A DNA stretch of 64,000 nucleotides from Haloarchaeobius iranensis (lineage in GTDB: Archaea > Halobacteriota > Halobacteria > Halobacteriales > Natrialbaceae): assembly GCF_900103505.1 (NCBI RefSeq), contig NZ_FNIA01000001.1, positions 124,001-188,000 of the forward strand, given 5' to 3'. The position numbers and the translations under genes are program-made. This document shows positions 52,756-62,518 of the stretch, in pieces. The number at the start of each line of letters is the position of its first letter. The stretch's first letter is position 1. The notes under the pieces are model-generated. The model made no database searches, was not told where the DNA came from, and saw nothing but the letters and a program-made list of their open reading frames with translations.

Positions 52756-53946
52756 TCAGAGCAGCAGCGCGTCGACGGCCGCGAAGCCGGCGTACGCGAC
52801 CGCGAACGAGAGCGCGAGCGAGCCGACCCACGCGAGCACCGTCTTCACCATCTTCTCGCGGCTGACGCCGCTCCCGCCGGCCGCGTAGCCGCTGCCGATG
52901 ATGGCGCTGACGATGATCTCGTTGAACGAGACGGGGATGCCGAAGAAGATGGCGATCTGCGCGATGGCGAAGCTCGGGATGAGCGCGGCGATGGAGCGGC
53001 GCGGCCCGAGCGAGGAGTAGTCCTGCGAGAGCGCCTTGATCATCCGTGGCGCGCCCGTCCACGAGCCGACGAGCAGGCCCAGGCCGCCGCCGACGAGCAC
53101 CGCAACGAGGGGGACGTCGAACTCGGAGAGCAGCGGCGCGAGCGGTCCGACGGCGAGGCCGACCTGGCTCCCGCCGGCGGAGAACGCGACGAGCCCACCG
53201 AGGGCGAGCAGGAACCGGCGCTGTGCCGCCGCCTGGTCGCGCGAGATGTCCCACGCGAGCGCCAGTGCGATGCCGGCGGCGACGAGGAGCGTGACGACCA
53301 CCGTCGCGACCAGTTGCGGGCCCGGGAGCGACGGCGCGATGGCCGCCGCCAGCGAGGCGCTCTCGCCGGGCGGTCCGAGCAGGACGAACTCGACGTTCGC
53401 GAGGAGGGCACCGACGAGGCCGGCCAGCACCGGGACGAGCAAGCTCTCCTCCAGTGCGTCGCCGCGCAGCGCCCGTGCGGTCGTGTACGCCGCACCGCCG
53501 CCGAGGAACGGCGTCAGGATCCACAGTGTCGATATCTCCGCGTACTTGGCGAACTGCGGCGTCCCCCCCATCGCCAGGCCGACGCCGACGACAGCGCCGG
53601 TGACGGTGAACGCGGTGGCGATGGGGTAGCCCGTGAAGATGCCAACCGCGACGAGCACCGCGGCAACGAGCAACGCCACCGTGGCCGCCTCCGCGGAGAG
53701 TGTGGTCACCTGCCCACCGATGAGCTCCTTCCCGACTGCCTCGGTGACGCCCTGCCCCTGGAGCACCGCGCCTGCGAACCCCAGGATGCCGACGAAGAAC
53801 CCCGCCCGCATCACCGAGATGGCGTTCGCGCCGACCGCCGGTGCGAACGGCGTCGAGCCCGAGGAGCCCGCGCCGATGGACCACGCCATGAACAGACTCG
53901 CCAGTCCCGCGACGAGGAACGTCGCGACCGTCGCGGTTCCTACCAT
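52756..53946 (-). CDS. PiT-family inorganic phosphate transporter
   Basis: A 396-residue polytopic membrane protein with about ten hydrophobic segments. The duplicated PiT signature is seen as GSSGSTPFAPAVGANAISVM with FTGYPIATAFTVTGAVVGVG in the first half, and FGIPVSFNEIIVSAIIGSGY in the second. It probably imports phosphate with a cation. The usual GANDxAN motif is altered to GANAISV, which may change the ion or substrate. The gene is isolated, and the 196 bp downstream and 180 bp upstream hold no other gene. Confidence 0.85.
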   Translation of the reverse strand: MVGTATVATFLVAGLASLFMAWSIGAGSSGSTPFAPAVGANAISVMRAGFFVGILGFAGAVLQGQGVTEAVGKELIGGQVTTLSAEAATVALLVAAVLVAVGIFTGYPIATAFTVTGAVVGVGLAMGGTPQFAKYAEISTLWILTPFLGGGAAYTTARALRGDALEESLLVPVLAGLVGALLANVEFVLLGPPGESASLAAAIAPSLPGPQLVATVVVTLLVAAGIALALAWDISRDQAAAQRRFLLALGGLVAFSAGGSQVGLAVGPLAPLLSEFDVPLVAVLVGGGLGLLVGSWTGAPRMIKALSQDYSSLGPRRSIAALIPSFAIAQIAIFFGIPVSFNEIIVSAIIGSGYAAGGSGVSREKMVKTVLAWVGSLALSFAVAYAGFAAVDALLL

Positions 53947-54126
53947 TGCTCGGAGCCTCGGCTGGGTACTTTAAGACGGTGTCGCCTCCCGGCCGTCGCT
54001 GCTGGTTCGTGTGTCCGCCGCTGCTGCCGGCGTGACAGCACTCCGGCCAGGCAACCCGAACCGCGCTGCCCGCTCGCGAGTTGCGCCGCTCGCCAGGGGA
54101 ACCGTCCAGAGTAGCGTCGGGGGCGG

Positions 54127-54819
54127 TCAGTTCGTCGAGGGCTTCGACCGGTCCTCGGACGGCGGCGGCTCGACGCCCTCGGCGGCCTCGACGTGCGTGG
54201 TGTCCTTCTCGACGTCGACGTGCCAGCGGTCGACGGTGTCCTCGTACTCGTAGAGGCGGTCGCCGACCTGCGCTTTGATCTCCTCGTCGTTGATGTTGAC
54301 CTCGAAGATGAACTCGTCGTCCTCGCCGGCGGACTGCTGGAGGTTCGCGCTGACGAGCTCGTTGTCGAAGTAGTACGGGGCGAGCTGGGTCATCACGCGC
54401 TGGTAGACGGTGTCCTCGACCTTGCGGAGCGCCTTCCGACCGACGGAGTCGGCGGCGCGGGCGACGTACTCGATGGACTCGTTCCACTTGTCGACGGCCG
54501 AGTCGGTGTCACCGTTTTCCAGGTTCTCGTAGGACTGCGAGAGCTTCTCCCCGGCGGTCTGGACGTCCTCGTTGGGGTCCTTACCCGCCTTCTCGCCCTC
54601 GCCCTCGTCGACGCTGGCCTGCTCGGCGGTCTTCTCGCTGACGTCCTCGTCGATGTCCTCGGTGACCTTCGGTCGCCACTCGTTCCACTCGGCGAAGGCG
54701 TCTGCCTGTTCGCCGTCGTTCACGTCGAGGTCGCGTAGTGCTCTGGTGACGCGCTCGCCGTGTTCGACGACCTCGGGCCAGGTCCCGCGGATCTTGAACC
54801 CGGAGATGCTCTCTTCCAT
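54127..54819 (-). CDS. DUF5828-family haloarchaeal protein
   Basis: A 230-residue soluble, mostly helical, acidic protein: [20 protein letters not shown] at the start, a central charged region with [20 protein letters not shown] and a C-terminal part with [20 protein letters not shown]. This matches the haloarchaeal DUF5828 family of unknown function. It is divergent from upp, with 108 bp between the starts. No motif gives a function. Confidence 0.8.
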   Translation of the reverse strand: MEESISGFKIRGTWPEVVEHGERVTRALRDLDVNDGEQADAFAEWNEWRPKVTEDIDEDVSEKTAEQASVDEGEGEKAGKDPNEDVQTAGEKLSQSYENLENGDTDSAVDKWNESIEYVARAADSVGRKALRKVEDTVYQRVMTQLAPYYFDNELVSANLQQSAGEDDEFIFEVNINDEEIKAQVGDRLYEYEDTVDRWHVDVEKDTTHVEAAEGVEPPPSEDRSKPSTN

Positions 54820-54927
54820 CGGCTTGCACCGGCCTATGCCCCCATCACTGATAAACTTTCCAGGGAGTCACGGGGTAGCAGGGCGCGAATCGAACGATTT
54901 TACAGGTTCGGCCGCGCTGGTGGGTGT

Positions 54928-55605
54928 ATGACCATCGAAGACCGTGGCGACGCGTACCTCGTCACCCACGCACTGGCGACGGACACGCTCACGAAGCTCC
55001 GCAGCGTCGAGACGGAACAGGTCGCGTTCCGCAAGGGCCTGGTCAAGCTCGGCCGAATCTGTGGCTACGAGATCATCGACGGCCGGATGGAGACGCAGTA
55101 CGTCGAGGTGCAGACGCCGCTGGAGAAGACGATGGGTGAGCGCGTGAAGGGGCTGGACGACGTGGTCATCATCAACGTCCTGCGCGCCGCGACGCCGTTC
55201 GTCGAGGGGCTGCTGAAGGCGTTCCCGCGCGCTCGCCAGGGCGTCATCTCGGCCTCGCGCGACGAGGAGGCGGGGCGCAACGAGGACGGCGAGTTCCCCA
55301 TCACCATCGACTACGTGAAGCTGCCGGAGATCAACGAGGAGGACACCGTCATCGTCGCCGACCCGATGCTCGCGACGGGTTCGACGATGAACGCCGTGCT
55401 CGACCACGTCACCGAGCAGGCCCCCGACCCGGAGCACCTCATCGTGCTCTCGGCGGTCAGCGCGCCCGATGGTCTCATCCGCGTCGGCGAGCAGTTCCCC
55501 GAGGCCGACCTGCTCACCGTCGCTATCGACGACCACCTCGACGACAACGGCTTCATCGTCCCCGGGCTGGGCGACGCGGGCGACCGCGCGTTCCGGACCA
55601 CGTGA
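54928..55605 (+). CDS. upp: Uracil phosphoribosyltransferase
   Basis: A 225-residue enzyme of pyrimidine salvage that converts uracil and PRPP to UMP. The PRPP-binding motif is [20 protein letters not shown], with [20 protein letters not shown] and [10 protein letters not shown] upstream and a typical C-terminal [23 protein letters not shown] 54928 follows CGATTTTACAGG by about 30 bp, giving a leaderless start. Confidence 0.94.
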   Translation: MTIEDRGDAYLVTHALATDTLTKLRSVETEQVAFRKGLVKLGRICGYEIIDGRMETQYVEVQTPLEKTMGERVKGLDDVVIINVLRAATPFVEGLLKAFPRARQGVISASRDEEAGRNEDGEFPITIDYVKLPEINEEDTVIVADPMLATGSTMNAVLDHVTEQAPDPEHLIVLSAVSAPDGLIRVGEQFPEADLLTVAIDDHLDDNGFIVPGLGDAGDRAFRTT

Positions 55606-55646
55606 GGACCTGAACGTCTTTAACCACCCGGTGCGACGGTCCGCCC

Positions 55647-55856
55647 ATGACCGAGGACCCGTGTGACGACTGCGGCGAGCCAGTCAGCGACGCGCTCTCA
55701 CGGACCGTCCAGCTGGCGGTCGACCGCACGCAGATTGACGCACAGCGGCTCTGCCCCGACTGTTTCGCGGACTGGATCGACCGCTACCAGCACGAGATGG
55801 GGACCGACGAGGGCTCGTCGGTCGACATCGACGACGACGATATCATCGTGGACTGA
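55647..55856 (+). CDS. Small zinc-finger protein
   Basis: A 69-residue protein with two CxxC pairs, EDPCDDCGEPVSD and QRLCPDCFADWID, and an acidic C-terminal tail (VDIDDDDIIVD). It is of the haloarchaeal small zinc-ribbon type (DUF7569-like). CTTTAACC lies about 30 bp before the ATG. It follows upp by 41 bp. The function is unknown; nucleic acid or protein binding is likely. Confidence 0.82.
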   Translation: MTEDPCDDCGEPVSDALSRTVQLAVDRTQIDAQRLCPDCFADWIDRYQHEMGTDEGSSVDIDDDDIIVD

Positions 55857-55902
55857 ACCCCTTCACTTCGTGTCGAACACGCCCGCTTGCGTCGGGGGCG
55901 GC

Positions 55903-55929
55903 GTGGAATTTCTCCGGGCGAAACGACCC
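55903..55929 (+). promoter_or_regulatory. ORB-related repeat A upstream of the sensor kinase
   Basis: GTGGAATTTCTCCGGGCGAA followed by ACGACCC. Its core TCTCCGGGCGAAACG differs by one base from repeat C (56048-56074). It shares GAAACG with ORBs but lacks the G tract. The 383-bp region from 55857 to 56239 has no gene. Confidence 0.5.
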
Positions 55930-55997
55930 GTTAGTGTGCTCTGTAGCCGACGGAAGCGCTACTGTGTGAAAGTATAGCATCCATGTGGACGCGGATT

Positions 55998-56024
55998 CGA
56001 ACCCCTCCGTTTCGGCTCCGAACC
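55998..56024 (-). promoter_or_regulatory. ORB-like element B upstream of the sensor kinase
   Basis: On the minus strand it reads GGTTCGGAGCCGAAACGGAG followed by GGGTTCG. This has the ORB dyad, GAAACG core and G tract. It lies inverted between repeats A and C. Confidence 0.55.
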
Positions 56025-56047
56025 ACACGACTGAGTGGCGGTGCCGG

Positions 56048-56074
56048 GTGAAATTCTCCGCGCGAAACGCACCC
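56048..56074 (+). promoter_or_regulatory. ORB-related repeat C upstream of the sensor kinase
   Basis: GTGAAATTCTCCGCGCGAAA followed by CGCACCC, in the same orientation as repeat A and about 144 bp from it. The nearest promoter-like word for the kinase, CTTTAG (56191-56196), is downstream of it. Confidence 0.5.
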
Positions 56075-56239
56075 ATGTTTGGCAATAGTTCACTTGGACG
56101 GTGGTCACGGCGGGGTCCGTGCGCCGTAGCCGGCGACGGCCGCGAGCGCGGTGTTTCCGTCGCCGCTCGAGCGCTCGCGTCGGCGGGTACACCTTTAGTC
56201 TAGCCGCTCTGAAGGTACACAAAGAAACCAGAGGACGAC

Positions 56240-59089
56240 ATGTCAGATACCGCCGACACAACCACCGTCCTCCACGTCGACGACGACCCGGCGTTCACCG
56301 AGCTCGTCGCGACGCAACTCGAACGGGAGGACGAGCGGCTGACCGTCAGGACGGCGACGAGCGCAGCCGACGGCCTGGCACTGCTCGACGACGGCGACGT
56401 GGACTGCGTCGTCTCCGACTACGACATGCCCGGACAGAACGGCATCGAGTTCCTGGCGGCGGTCCGTGAGCGTCACGGGCCGCTCCCGTTCGTCCTCTAC
56501 ACGGGGAAGGGCTCGGAGGAGGTCGCCAGCGAGGCTATCTCGGCCGGCGTGACGGACTACCTCCAGAAGGGCACCGGCAGCGACCAGTACACCATCCTCG
56601 CGAACCGCATCGGGAACGCCGTCTCCGCCCGTCGGTCGGCCGACGAGGCGGAGCGACGGCGGCGACGCCTCGAGGAGACGACCGCCCGGCTCGAGGTGCT
56701 GTTCGAGGACTCCCCGGACATGGTCAACGTCCACGACGCGTCCGGGTCCATCCTCGACCCGAACGCGAAGCTCTGCGAGGCGACCGGCTACGAGCACGAC
56801 GAACTCACCGGGATGAAGGTCTGGGAGCTCGACCGGACGCTCACTCCCGCCCAGGCGGCCAACATCTGGGAGGAGATGGCCGTCGGGGACAGCCGTCGAT
56901 TCGAGAGCACCTACGAGCGTCGCGACGGCTCGACGTTCCCGGTCGAGGTCCACCTGAAACGGCTCGACCTGGAGGGGGCCGACCGGTTCGTCGCCATCAG
57001 CCGCGACGTCTCCGAGCAGCGGGCGCGCGAACGACAGCTGGAGCGCAGCGAGCATCGGTACCGCGCTCTGGCCGGGAACCTGCCGAACGGAGCGGTCCTC
57101 GTGTTCGACACGGAGCTCCGCTACCTGAGCGCGGACGGCGGCCTGTTCTCGCGTCCGGGCGTCGACCGGGAGACCTACGTCGGCAACCGGGTCGACGAGG
57201 TGTTCGAGGGCGAGACGCGCGCGACCAAGCGGGAGATGTACGAGGCGACGCTCGACGGCGAGACCTGCCAGCGACGGGTGGCGTACGAGGACCTGGTGTT
57301 CAGGGTGTACACCATCCCCGTCCGGGACGACGGGGGAGCCGTCTTCGCGGGCATCGTGATGACCCAGGACATCACCGAGCGCGTCGAACGAGAACGGAAG
57401 CTGGAGCAGCTCCGCGAGCGCACTCAGGAGCTGATGTACACGGAGACGGTCGAGGAGAGCACCGGCTACGCCGTCGCGGCAGCGGACGAGATCATCGACG
57501 CCCCGCTGAGCGGCATCCACCTCCTGAGCGACGACGGGTCGGCACTGGAGGCGGTCGCCGTGGCCGATTCCGTGCCGGACGTCTTCCCCGACCCGCCCCG
57601 GTTCGAGCGGGGCGGCGCCCCCGGTTCGCGGGCGGCGCTCGTCTGGGAGGCCTACCGGAGTGGCGACCCGGTGTCCGTCGACTCCCTCTCGGACTCCGAC
57701 CGGGTGACCGAGGAGAGCCCGGCGGAGAGCGTCGCCGTCTACCCGCTCGGCGACCACGGAGTGTTCATCATCTCGTCGAAGGCCCCGCAGGCGTTCACCG
57801 ACACCGACCGGCTCCTCGCGGAGATACTCGCGAACAACCTCGAGGCGACGCTCGACCGCGTCGACCGCGAGCAGACGCTCCGGACGCGGGAGAACCGCCT
57901 CGGGCTGCTCCACGAGGCGACGCGCGACCTCATCCGCGCGGACTCGACACGGGAGGTGACCGAGCGCATCGCCGAGGCCGCCGAGGAGATACTCGGCTTC
58001 TCGCTCACGGTCGTCCGGCTGTACGACGCCGACGAGGGCGGGCTCGTCCCGGTCGCACAGACCGACCAGGTCGACGACGTGCTGCCGGAGCGCCCCCTGT
58101 ATACCCCCGACGACGACAGCGTGAACTGGGAGACCTACGAGTCGGGCACGGTCCGCATCATCGACGACATCGAGACGTTCGACGACGTGGCGGACAAGGG
58201 CACCGGCCTGCGGAGCGTCATGCTGCTCCCGATGGGCGAGTTCGGGACCATCTCGGTCGGCGAGACCGTGCCGCGAGCGCTCGACGACACCGACGAGTTC
58301 CTGGCGCGTATCCTGGCTACCGCGGGGGAGACGGCGCTCCAGTCCCGGGCACAGCGGGCCGACCTCCAGTCGCGCCAGGCGGCACTCCAGCGCCAGAACG
58401 AGCGCCTGGAGGAGTTCGCGAGCGTCATCAGCCACGACCTGCGCAACCCGCTGAACGTGGCGAGCCTGAACCTCGAGCTGGTCGCCGAGGAGTGCGACAG
58501 CGAGCACCTCGACGGGGTCGAGCGTGCACACGACCGGATGGCGGCGCTCATCGAGGACCTCCTGACGCTCGCCCGGGAAGGGCAGACGCTGAGCGAGGTC
58601 ACGAACGTCGAGCTGGCACCGCTCGTGGCGAACTGCTGGCGGAGCGTCGATACGCGCGGCACGTCCCTCGTCGCCGAGACGGACCGGACGATCCGGGCCG
58701 ACCAGGCGCGACTCCGACAGCTGTTCGAGAACCTGTTCCGGAACGCGGTGGAACACGGGAACCCGGGCGACGGGCACGACGCCGCCGCCACCGGTTCGCA
58801 GGACGCGACGACCGACGGGGACGGGTCGGCGACCGACGCCGGGCTGACGGTGACCGTCGGGGACTTGCCGGACGGGTTCTACGTCGCCGACGACGGACGG
58901 GGTATCCCCGAGTCCGCGCGTGACCAGGTGTTCGAGACGGGGTACTCGACGAGCGCCGACGGGACGGGCTTCGGGCTCAGCATCGCCGAGCAGGTCGCAG
59001 ACGCGCACGACTGGTCGATACGGGTGACAGAGAGCGAGGCCGGCGGTGCGCGGTTCGAGTTCACCGGTGTCGAGACCGCGACCGAGTAG
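56240..59089 (+). CDS. Receiver-PAS-PAS-GAF-GAF sensor histidine kinase
   Basis: A 949-residue soluble hybrid kinase. The receiver domain (residues 1-120) has the acidic pocket HVDDDP, the phosphorylation site Asp60 in VVSDYDMPGQNG and LYTGKGS. PAS domain 1 covers about 140-265 (MVNHDASG-type region, FVAISRDVSEQ) and a second PAS domain about 270-385 (VMTQDITERVER). Two GAF-type domains cover about 400-700. The HisKA box has His732 in SVISHDLRNPLNV. The ATPase domain has an N box (LFENLFRNAVEHG), VADDGRGIPE and GTGFGLSIAEQ. It has no membrane segment, so it is a cytoplasmic sensor. An N-terminal receiver is common in haloarchaeal kinases of this size. The partner is unknown. Confidence 0.92.
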   Translation: MSDTADTTTVLHVDDDPAFTELVATQLEREDERLTVRTATSAADGLALLDDGDVDCVVSDYDMPGQNGIEFLAAVRERHGPLPFVLYTGKGSEEVASEAISAGVTDYLQKGTGSDQYTILANRIGNAVSARRSADEAERRRRRLEETTARLEVLFEDSPDMVNVHDASGSILDPNAKLCEATGYEHDELTGMKVWELDRTLTPAQAANIWEEMAVGDSRRFESTYERRDGSTFPVEVHLKRLDLEGADRFVAISRDVSEQRARERQLERSEHRYRALAGNLPNGAVLVFDTELRYLSADGGLFSRPGVDRETYVGNRVDEVFEGETRATKREMYEATLDGETCQRRVAYEDLVFRVYTIPVRDDGGAVFAGIVMTQDITERVERERKLEQLRERTQELMYTETVEESTGYAVAAADEIIDAPLSGIHLLSDDGSALEAVAVADSVPDVFPDPPRFERGGAPGSRAALVWEAYRSGDPVSVDSLSDSDRVTEESPAESVAVYPLGDHGVFIISSKAPQAFTDTDRLLAEILANNLEATLDRVDREQTLRTRENRLGLLHEATRDLIRADSTREVTERIAEAAEEILGFSLTVVRLYDADEGGLVPVAQTDQVDDVLPERPLYTPDDDSVNWETYESGTVRIIDDIETFDDVADKGTGLRSVMLLPMGEFGTISVGETVPRALDDTDEFLARILATAGETALQSRAQRADLQSRQAALQRQNERLEEFASVISHDLRNPLNVASLNLELVAEECDSEHLDGVERAHDRMAALIEDLLTLAREGQTLSEVTNVELAPLVANCWRSVDTRGTSLVAETDRTIRADQARLRQLFENLFRNAVEHGNPGDGHDAAATGSQDATTDGDGSATDAGLTVTVGDLPDGFYVADDGRGIPESARDQVFETGYSTSADGTGFGLSIAEQVADAHDWSIRVTESEAGGARFEFTGVETATE

Positions 59090-59092
59090 CGC

Positions 59093-61186
59093 TCAGTTCC
59101 CCTCGGGTTCGTCGTCGTCACCCGCCGACAGCCCGGCGTCGGGCGCTCGCCCCAGTGCGGGTGGGGCGTCGTGGTGGTCGCTGTAGCCGTCGAACCAGCG
59201 CCGGATGCGCTCGATGCGGTCGACGACGTGGCAGGGCTCGCCCGACCGGGAGAGCTCGTGGCCCTCGCGCGGGTAGCGGACGAACCGGGTGTCGGTGCCG
59301 GTCTTCCGGAGCGCCCGGAAGAGGAACTCGGCCCCGTCGACGGGCACCCGGAAGTCGTTCTCCGCGTGGAGGACGAGCGTCGGCGCGTCGATGTCGTCGG
59401 CGTGGGCGACCGGCGAGTGCTCCCAGAGGAAAGCGGGGTCGTCCCACGGGTCGGTGCCGAAGTCGCCCTCGACGAGGTGGTACGCGATGTCGGTCGACCC
59501 GTAGAAGCCCAGCAGGTCGTAGACGCCGCGCTGGGCGACCGTCGCGTCGAACCGGTCGCTGGTCGCGGCGAGCCACGCGGTGAGGTAGCCGCCGAAGGAG
59601 CCACCGGTGAGGAACACGTTCGAGGCGTCGACGGCTCCGCTGTCGGTGACGTGGTCGACGCCGGCGAGCACGTCCGCGCCGGTCACGTCGCCCCAGTCGC
59701 CCTCGATTGCCTGCATGAACGCGGCCCCGTAGCCCGCCGAACCGCGCGGGTTGCAGAAGAAGACGGCGTAGCCCGCCGACGCGAGCGACTGGAACTCGTG
59801 CCACATCGTCCCGGAGTCGGACCACATGATGTGTGGCCCACCGTGGACGTTCACGACCAGCGGGCTCGCCCCGTCGGCGTCCGGCGGCGTCAGCAGCCAG
59901 CCCTGTATCTCGTGGCCGCCGCTCTCGAACCGCAGCGCTTCGGGCTGGGGGACTGCGACGCCGTCGAGCACGTCCGCGTTGACACGGGTGAGCCGGTTCC
60001 CCTCGCCACCACCCGGCGTGGAGACGAACACGTCGCCGGGATGGTCCCACTCGCTGGCGGTGTAGGCGAGCACGTCCCGGCCGACGTGGGCCGCGTCGAC
60101 GTCCATCCCCTCGCCGGCGACGACCGTCGACGGGTCCGGCGCGCCGTCGCCGTCGTCGGCGTCCCAGGGGAACCGCCGGAGGACCACCGAGCCCTCGTCG
60201 GGTGTGGTGACGTACAGCCGCTCCTCGTCGGCCCCCCACTCCAGCACCGAGTGGTACGCCATCGTCCGGTCCACGCCCGCCGTCGGCGTCCGCGTCTCGT
60301 CGCTCGCGGGGTCGTACACCCGGACCTCTGTCTGCTGCAGGGTCGAGCGCTCCTCGGGCGTGTGGAAGTACGCGACCCGGCCGTCGCTCGCGGCCCGGAC
60401 GAACCCGCCCCAGCCCTCGTCGCGCGTGACCAGTTCGCCGTCACCGGGCTCGGCCGGGTCACAGCGTCGGATCTCGATCCGGATCGCGTCGTCGGCATCC
60501 GCCTCGCCCTCGCGGGGCACCTGCCGACCGAAGTACAGCGTCTCCGCGTCCGCCCACGTCGGCGAGAAGTGGTCCGCCTCGACGTCGGTGACTCGCGTCA
60601 CCGCCGCGCGTGCACGCTCCTCGTCGGCCGCCACCGCCCCCGCCTCGTCCACGTCGACGACGTACACCTGCGGCCGCTTCCGGTCGAGGTACCGCCCTTC
60701 GGCCCGGTACACCGTCCGGTCGACGACCCGCGGGTCCGGCTCCGCCGGCTCGTACTCCTCGTCGACCCACCGGTCCCGCCCCGCCTCGCGGTCGTCCGGG
60801 GCCACCTGCTGGACGAACGCGACGCGGCTCCCGTCGGGGCTCCAGACCGGCGCGGCGACCCCGCCAACGACCGAGGTGACCTGTCGCGCCTCGCCCCCGT
60901 CGGCCGGAACAACCCACAGCTGGCTCCGGTCGCCCTCGCCGCGGGTGCTCGTGAACGCCAGCCGATCACCCGACGGCGACCAGCGGGGCGCGGCGTCCTC
61001 CCCCTCGCGGACGGTGAACCGCCGCGACTCGCCGCCCCCGACCGGCGCGACGTACACCGTCGCCTCGTACTCCTCGTCGTCTTCGGGTACCGTTCGGACG
61101 TACGCCACCCGCTCGCCCCCCGGCGCGACCCGTGGCTCCGAGACGCTCGCGAGCTCGTGGAAATCGCTCGCCTCGATGGAATCCAT
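59093..61186 (-). CDS. S9-family prolyl oligopeptidase / acylaminoacyl-peptidase-like protein
   Basis: A 697-residue serine peptidase. The N-terminal beta-propeller (WSPSGDRLAFTSTRGEGD, WSPDGSRVAFVQQ) is followed by a C-terminal alpha/beta hydrolase domain with VNVHGGPHIMWSD, nucleophile Ser in FLTGGSFGGYLTAWL, an acid in LVLHAENDFRVP and His in PREGHELSR. It has no signal peptide. The family removes N-terminal dipeptides or acylated residues from short peptides. ATG 61186 was chosen because the family start MDSIEASDFHELASVSEPRV begins there; the frame is open upstream through unrelated sequence. It converges on the sensor kinase with 3 bp between stops. Confidence 0.9.
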   Translation of the reverse strand: MDSIEASDFHELASVSEPRVAPGGERVAYVRTVPEDDEEYEATVYVAPVGGGESRRFTVREGEDAAPRWSPSGDRLAFTSTRGEGDRSQLWVVPADGGEARQVTSVVGGVAAPVWSPDGSRVAFVQQVAPDDREAGRDRWVDEEYEPAEPDPRVVDRTVYRAEGRYLDRKRPQVYVVDVDEAGAVAADEERARAAVTRVTDVEADHFSPTWADAETLYFGRQVPREGEADADDAIRIEIRRCDPAEPGDGELVTRDEGWGGFVRAASDGRVAYFHTPEERSTLQQTEVRVYDPASDETRTPTAGVDRTMAYHSVLEWGADEERLYVTTPDEGSVVLRRFPWDADDGDGAPDPSTVVAGEGMDVDAAHVGRDVLAYTASEWDHPGDVFVSTPGGGEGNRLTRVNADVLDGVAVPQPEALRFESGGHEIQGWLLTPPDADGASPLVVNVHGGPHIMWSDSGTMWHEFQSLASAGYAVFFCNPRGSAGYGAAFMQAIEGDWGDVTGADVLAGVDHVTDSGAVDASNVFLTGGSFGGYLTAWLAATSDRFDATVAQRGVYDLLGFYGSTDIAYHLVEGDFGTDPWDDPAFLWEHSPVAHADDIDAPTLVLHAENDFRVPVDGAEFLFRALRKTGTDTRFVRYPREGHELSRSGEPCHVVDRIERIRRWFDGYSDHHDAPPALGRAPDAGLSAGDDDEPEGN

Positions 61187-61332
61187 GGCCCTGCGTTCGG
61201 TTGCACGTGGGTTAGGCGTTCGGTTCGGAGAACCGGCTGGTCGTGGCGGAGTCGGCGGACTCGCACGTCGCGCCTCGAGTCGCGCACCGTTCACGGTCGC
61301 ACCGCCGCACGTCGTGCTGGTGAGTCGAGCCG

Positions 61333-61932
61333 CTACGACAGCTCGACGCGGCCGCTCGTCGCGCTGCGGAGTCGGTCCCGGAGCGCCTCCGCCTCCGAGA
61401 CGGGGACCCGCACGTCGAAGCTGACGCGCTCGGCGTAGTCGGCGTCGAACTCGCAGTCCCAGCCCTCGAGGATGCCCCGTACGGTCCCCGAATCGTCGTA
61501 GTCGACGGTGACGCCGACGGCCTCGTGCGGGCGCTCCTCGACGACCCCCGCGGCGTCGAGCGCGTCCTTGACCGACTGGCCGTAGGCGCTGACGAGGCCA
61601 CCGACGCCGAGGTTCGTGCCGCCGTAGTAGCGCGTGACCACGACGACCACGTTCTCGACCTCCTGGCCCTGGAGCACGTTGAGCGCGGGTTTGCCCGCGC
61701 TCCCGGAGGGTTCGCCGTCGTCGCTGGCCCACTCGCGGAACGGGTCGGCGCGCACCCGGTAGGCCGGGACGTTGTGCGTCGCGTCGTCGTACTCGGCGCG
61801 GATCTCGTCGACGAAGGCCTCGGCGGCGTCGACGCGCTCGACGGGCCTGATGTGGCCGATGAACTCCGAGCCCTGCACGGTGAAGGAGGTGCGCGCCGGG
61901 CCGGCGACGGTCAGGTAGGTGTCCCCGGTCAC
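61333..61932 (-). CDS. IMPACT/YigZ-family protein
   Basis: A 199-residue protein of the UPF0029/IMPACT (YigZ) family. GSEFIGHIRPVERVDAAEAF, HNVPAYRVRAD and SDDGEPSGSAGKPALNVLQG followed by VVVTRYYGGTNLGVGGLVSA are the family signature. In eukaryotes IMPACT modulates translational control; the archaeal role is unknown. The start overlaps the stop of the upstream membrane protein gene by 4 bp (ATGA), so it is part of an operon with it. Confidence 0.9.
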   Translation of the reverse strand: MTGDTYLTVAGPARTSFTVQGSEFIGHIRPVERVDAAEAFVDEIRAEYDDATHNVPAYRVRADPFREWASDDGEPSGSAGKPALNVLQGQEVENVVVVVTRYYGGTNLGVGGLVSAYGQSVKDALDAAGVVEERPHEAVGVTVDYDDSGTVRGILEGWDCEFDADYAERVSFDVRVPVSEAEALRDRLRSATSGRVELS

Positions 61933-62474
61933 GGGGCCGCCTCCGCGTCGCCGTCGGGGGTGTCGTCGGCCGCGCCGTCGGGGGTGTCGTCGGCCGCGCC
62001 GTCGGGGGTGTCGTCGCCGAACCGTTCGTGGTAGAGCAGCACGAGCAGGATGGCGAGCAGCACCGTCTCGATGGTCTTCGTCGTCACGAGCCAGATGGAG
62101 CCGAACAGATGCTCGACGAGCGTGCCGAGCGTCGAGCCGTGGGTGTGGCCGGTTGACTCCCAGGCGTAGGCGATGACCTCGTTGCCCTCGGGGTGGCCGC
62201 CGAGCAGCAGCCAGCCGACGATGTACGTCAGCGCGATGACGATGCCGAGTCCGTAGACGTAGTCGCGGCGGAGGCCGTACGCGGCCAGCCCGATGCCGAC
62301 GAGCACGGCGAGCGAGGAGAGCACGAACAGTGCCTGCCGCGGGTCGGTGAGCGGCTCGCCGACCTGCGCGTACAGGAGCAGCGGGCGCAGGCCGATCCAG
62401 AGGTGGATGCCCGCGGTCGCGGCCGCGAGCTGCGCCGCGGTGAAGCGCAGGGCGACCTCGACGTTCTCGTCCAT
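61929..62474 (-). CDS. Haloarchaeal four-helix membrane protein (DUF7475-like)
   Basis: A 181-residue membrane protein with about four hydrophobic segments: MDENVEVALRFTAAQLAAAT at the start, FVLSSLAVLVGIGLAAYGL, IVIALTYIVGWLLLGG and ETVLLAILLVLLYHERF. A His-rich periplasmic or cytoplasmic loop (STGHTHGSTLG) lies between helices 3 and 4. The C-terminus is a repetitive acidic tail of DDTPDGAA units. The function is unknown. It overlaps the IMPACT-like gene by 4 bp and follows the ACT-domain gene by 44 bp. Confidence 0.75.
   Translation of the reverse strand: MDENVEVALRFTAAQLAAATAGIHLWIGLRPLLLYAQVGEPLTDPRQALFVLSSLAVLVGIGLAAYGLRRDYVYGLGIVIALTYIVGWLLLGGHPEGNEVIAYAWESTGHTHGSTLGTLVEHLFGSIWLVTTKTIETVLLAILLVLLYHERFGDDTPDGAADDTPDGAADDTPDGDAEAAP
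61951..62016. repeat. 24-bp coding tandem repeat in the membrane protein tail
   Basis: CCGTCGGGGGTGTCGTCGGC followed by CGCG occurs twice perfectly and a third time in part. On the coding strand it gives Asp-Asp-Thr-Pro-Asp-Gly-Ala-Ala units. It keeps the frame and does not overlap a regulatory site that I can see. It differs in sequence from the 24-bp array of the origin. Confidence 0.85.
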
Positions 62475-62518
62475 ACCAGAACTCCGGCCGCCGAGCCCAA
62501 TAGCGCGTCGGTTCGGCG

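Noticed and set aside
55990..56024. tRNA-like T loop (GGTTCGAATCC on the minus strand)
   Set aside because: The T stem does not pair fully and no matching acceptor or anticodon stem is found 60-90 bp upstream. The sequence is better explained as part of an ORB-like element.
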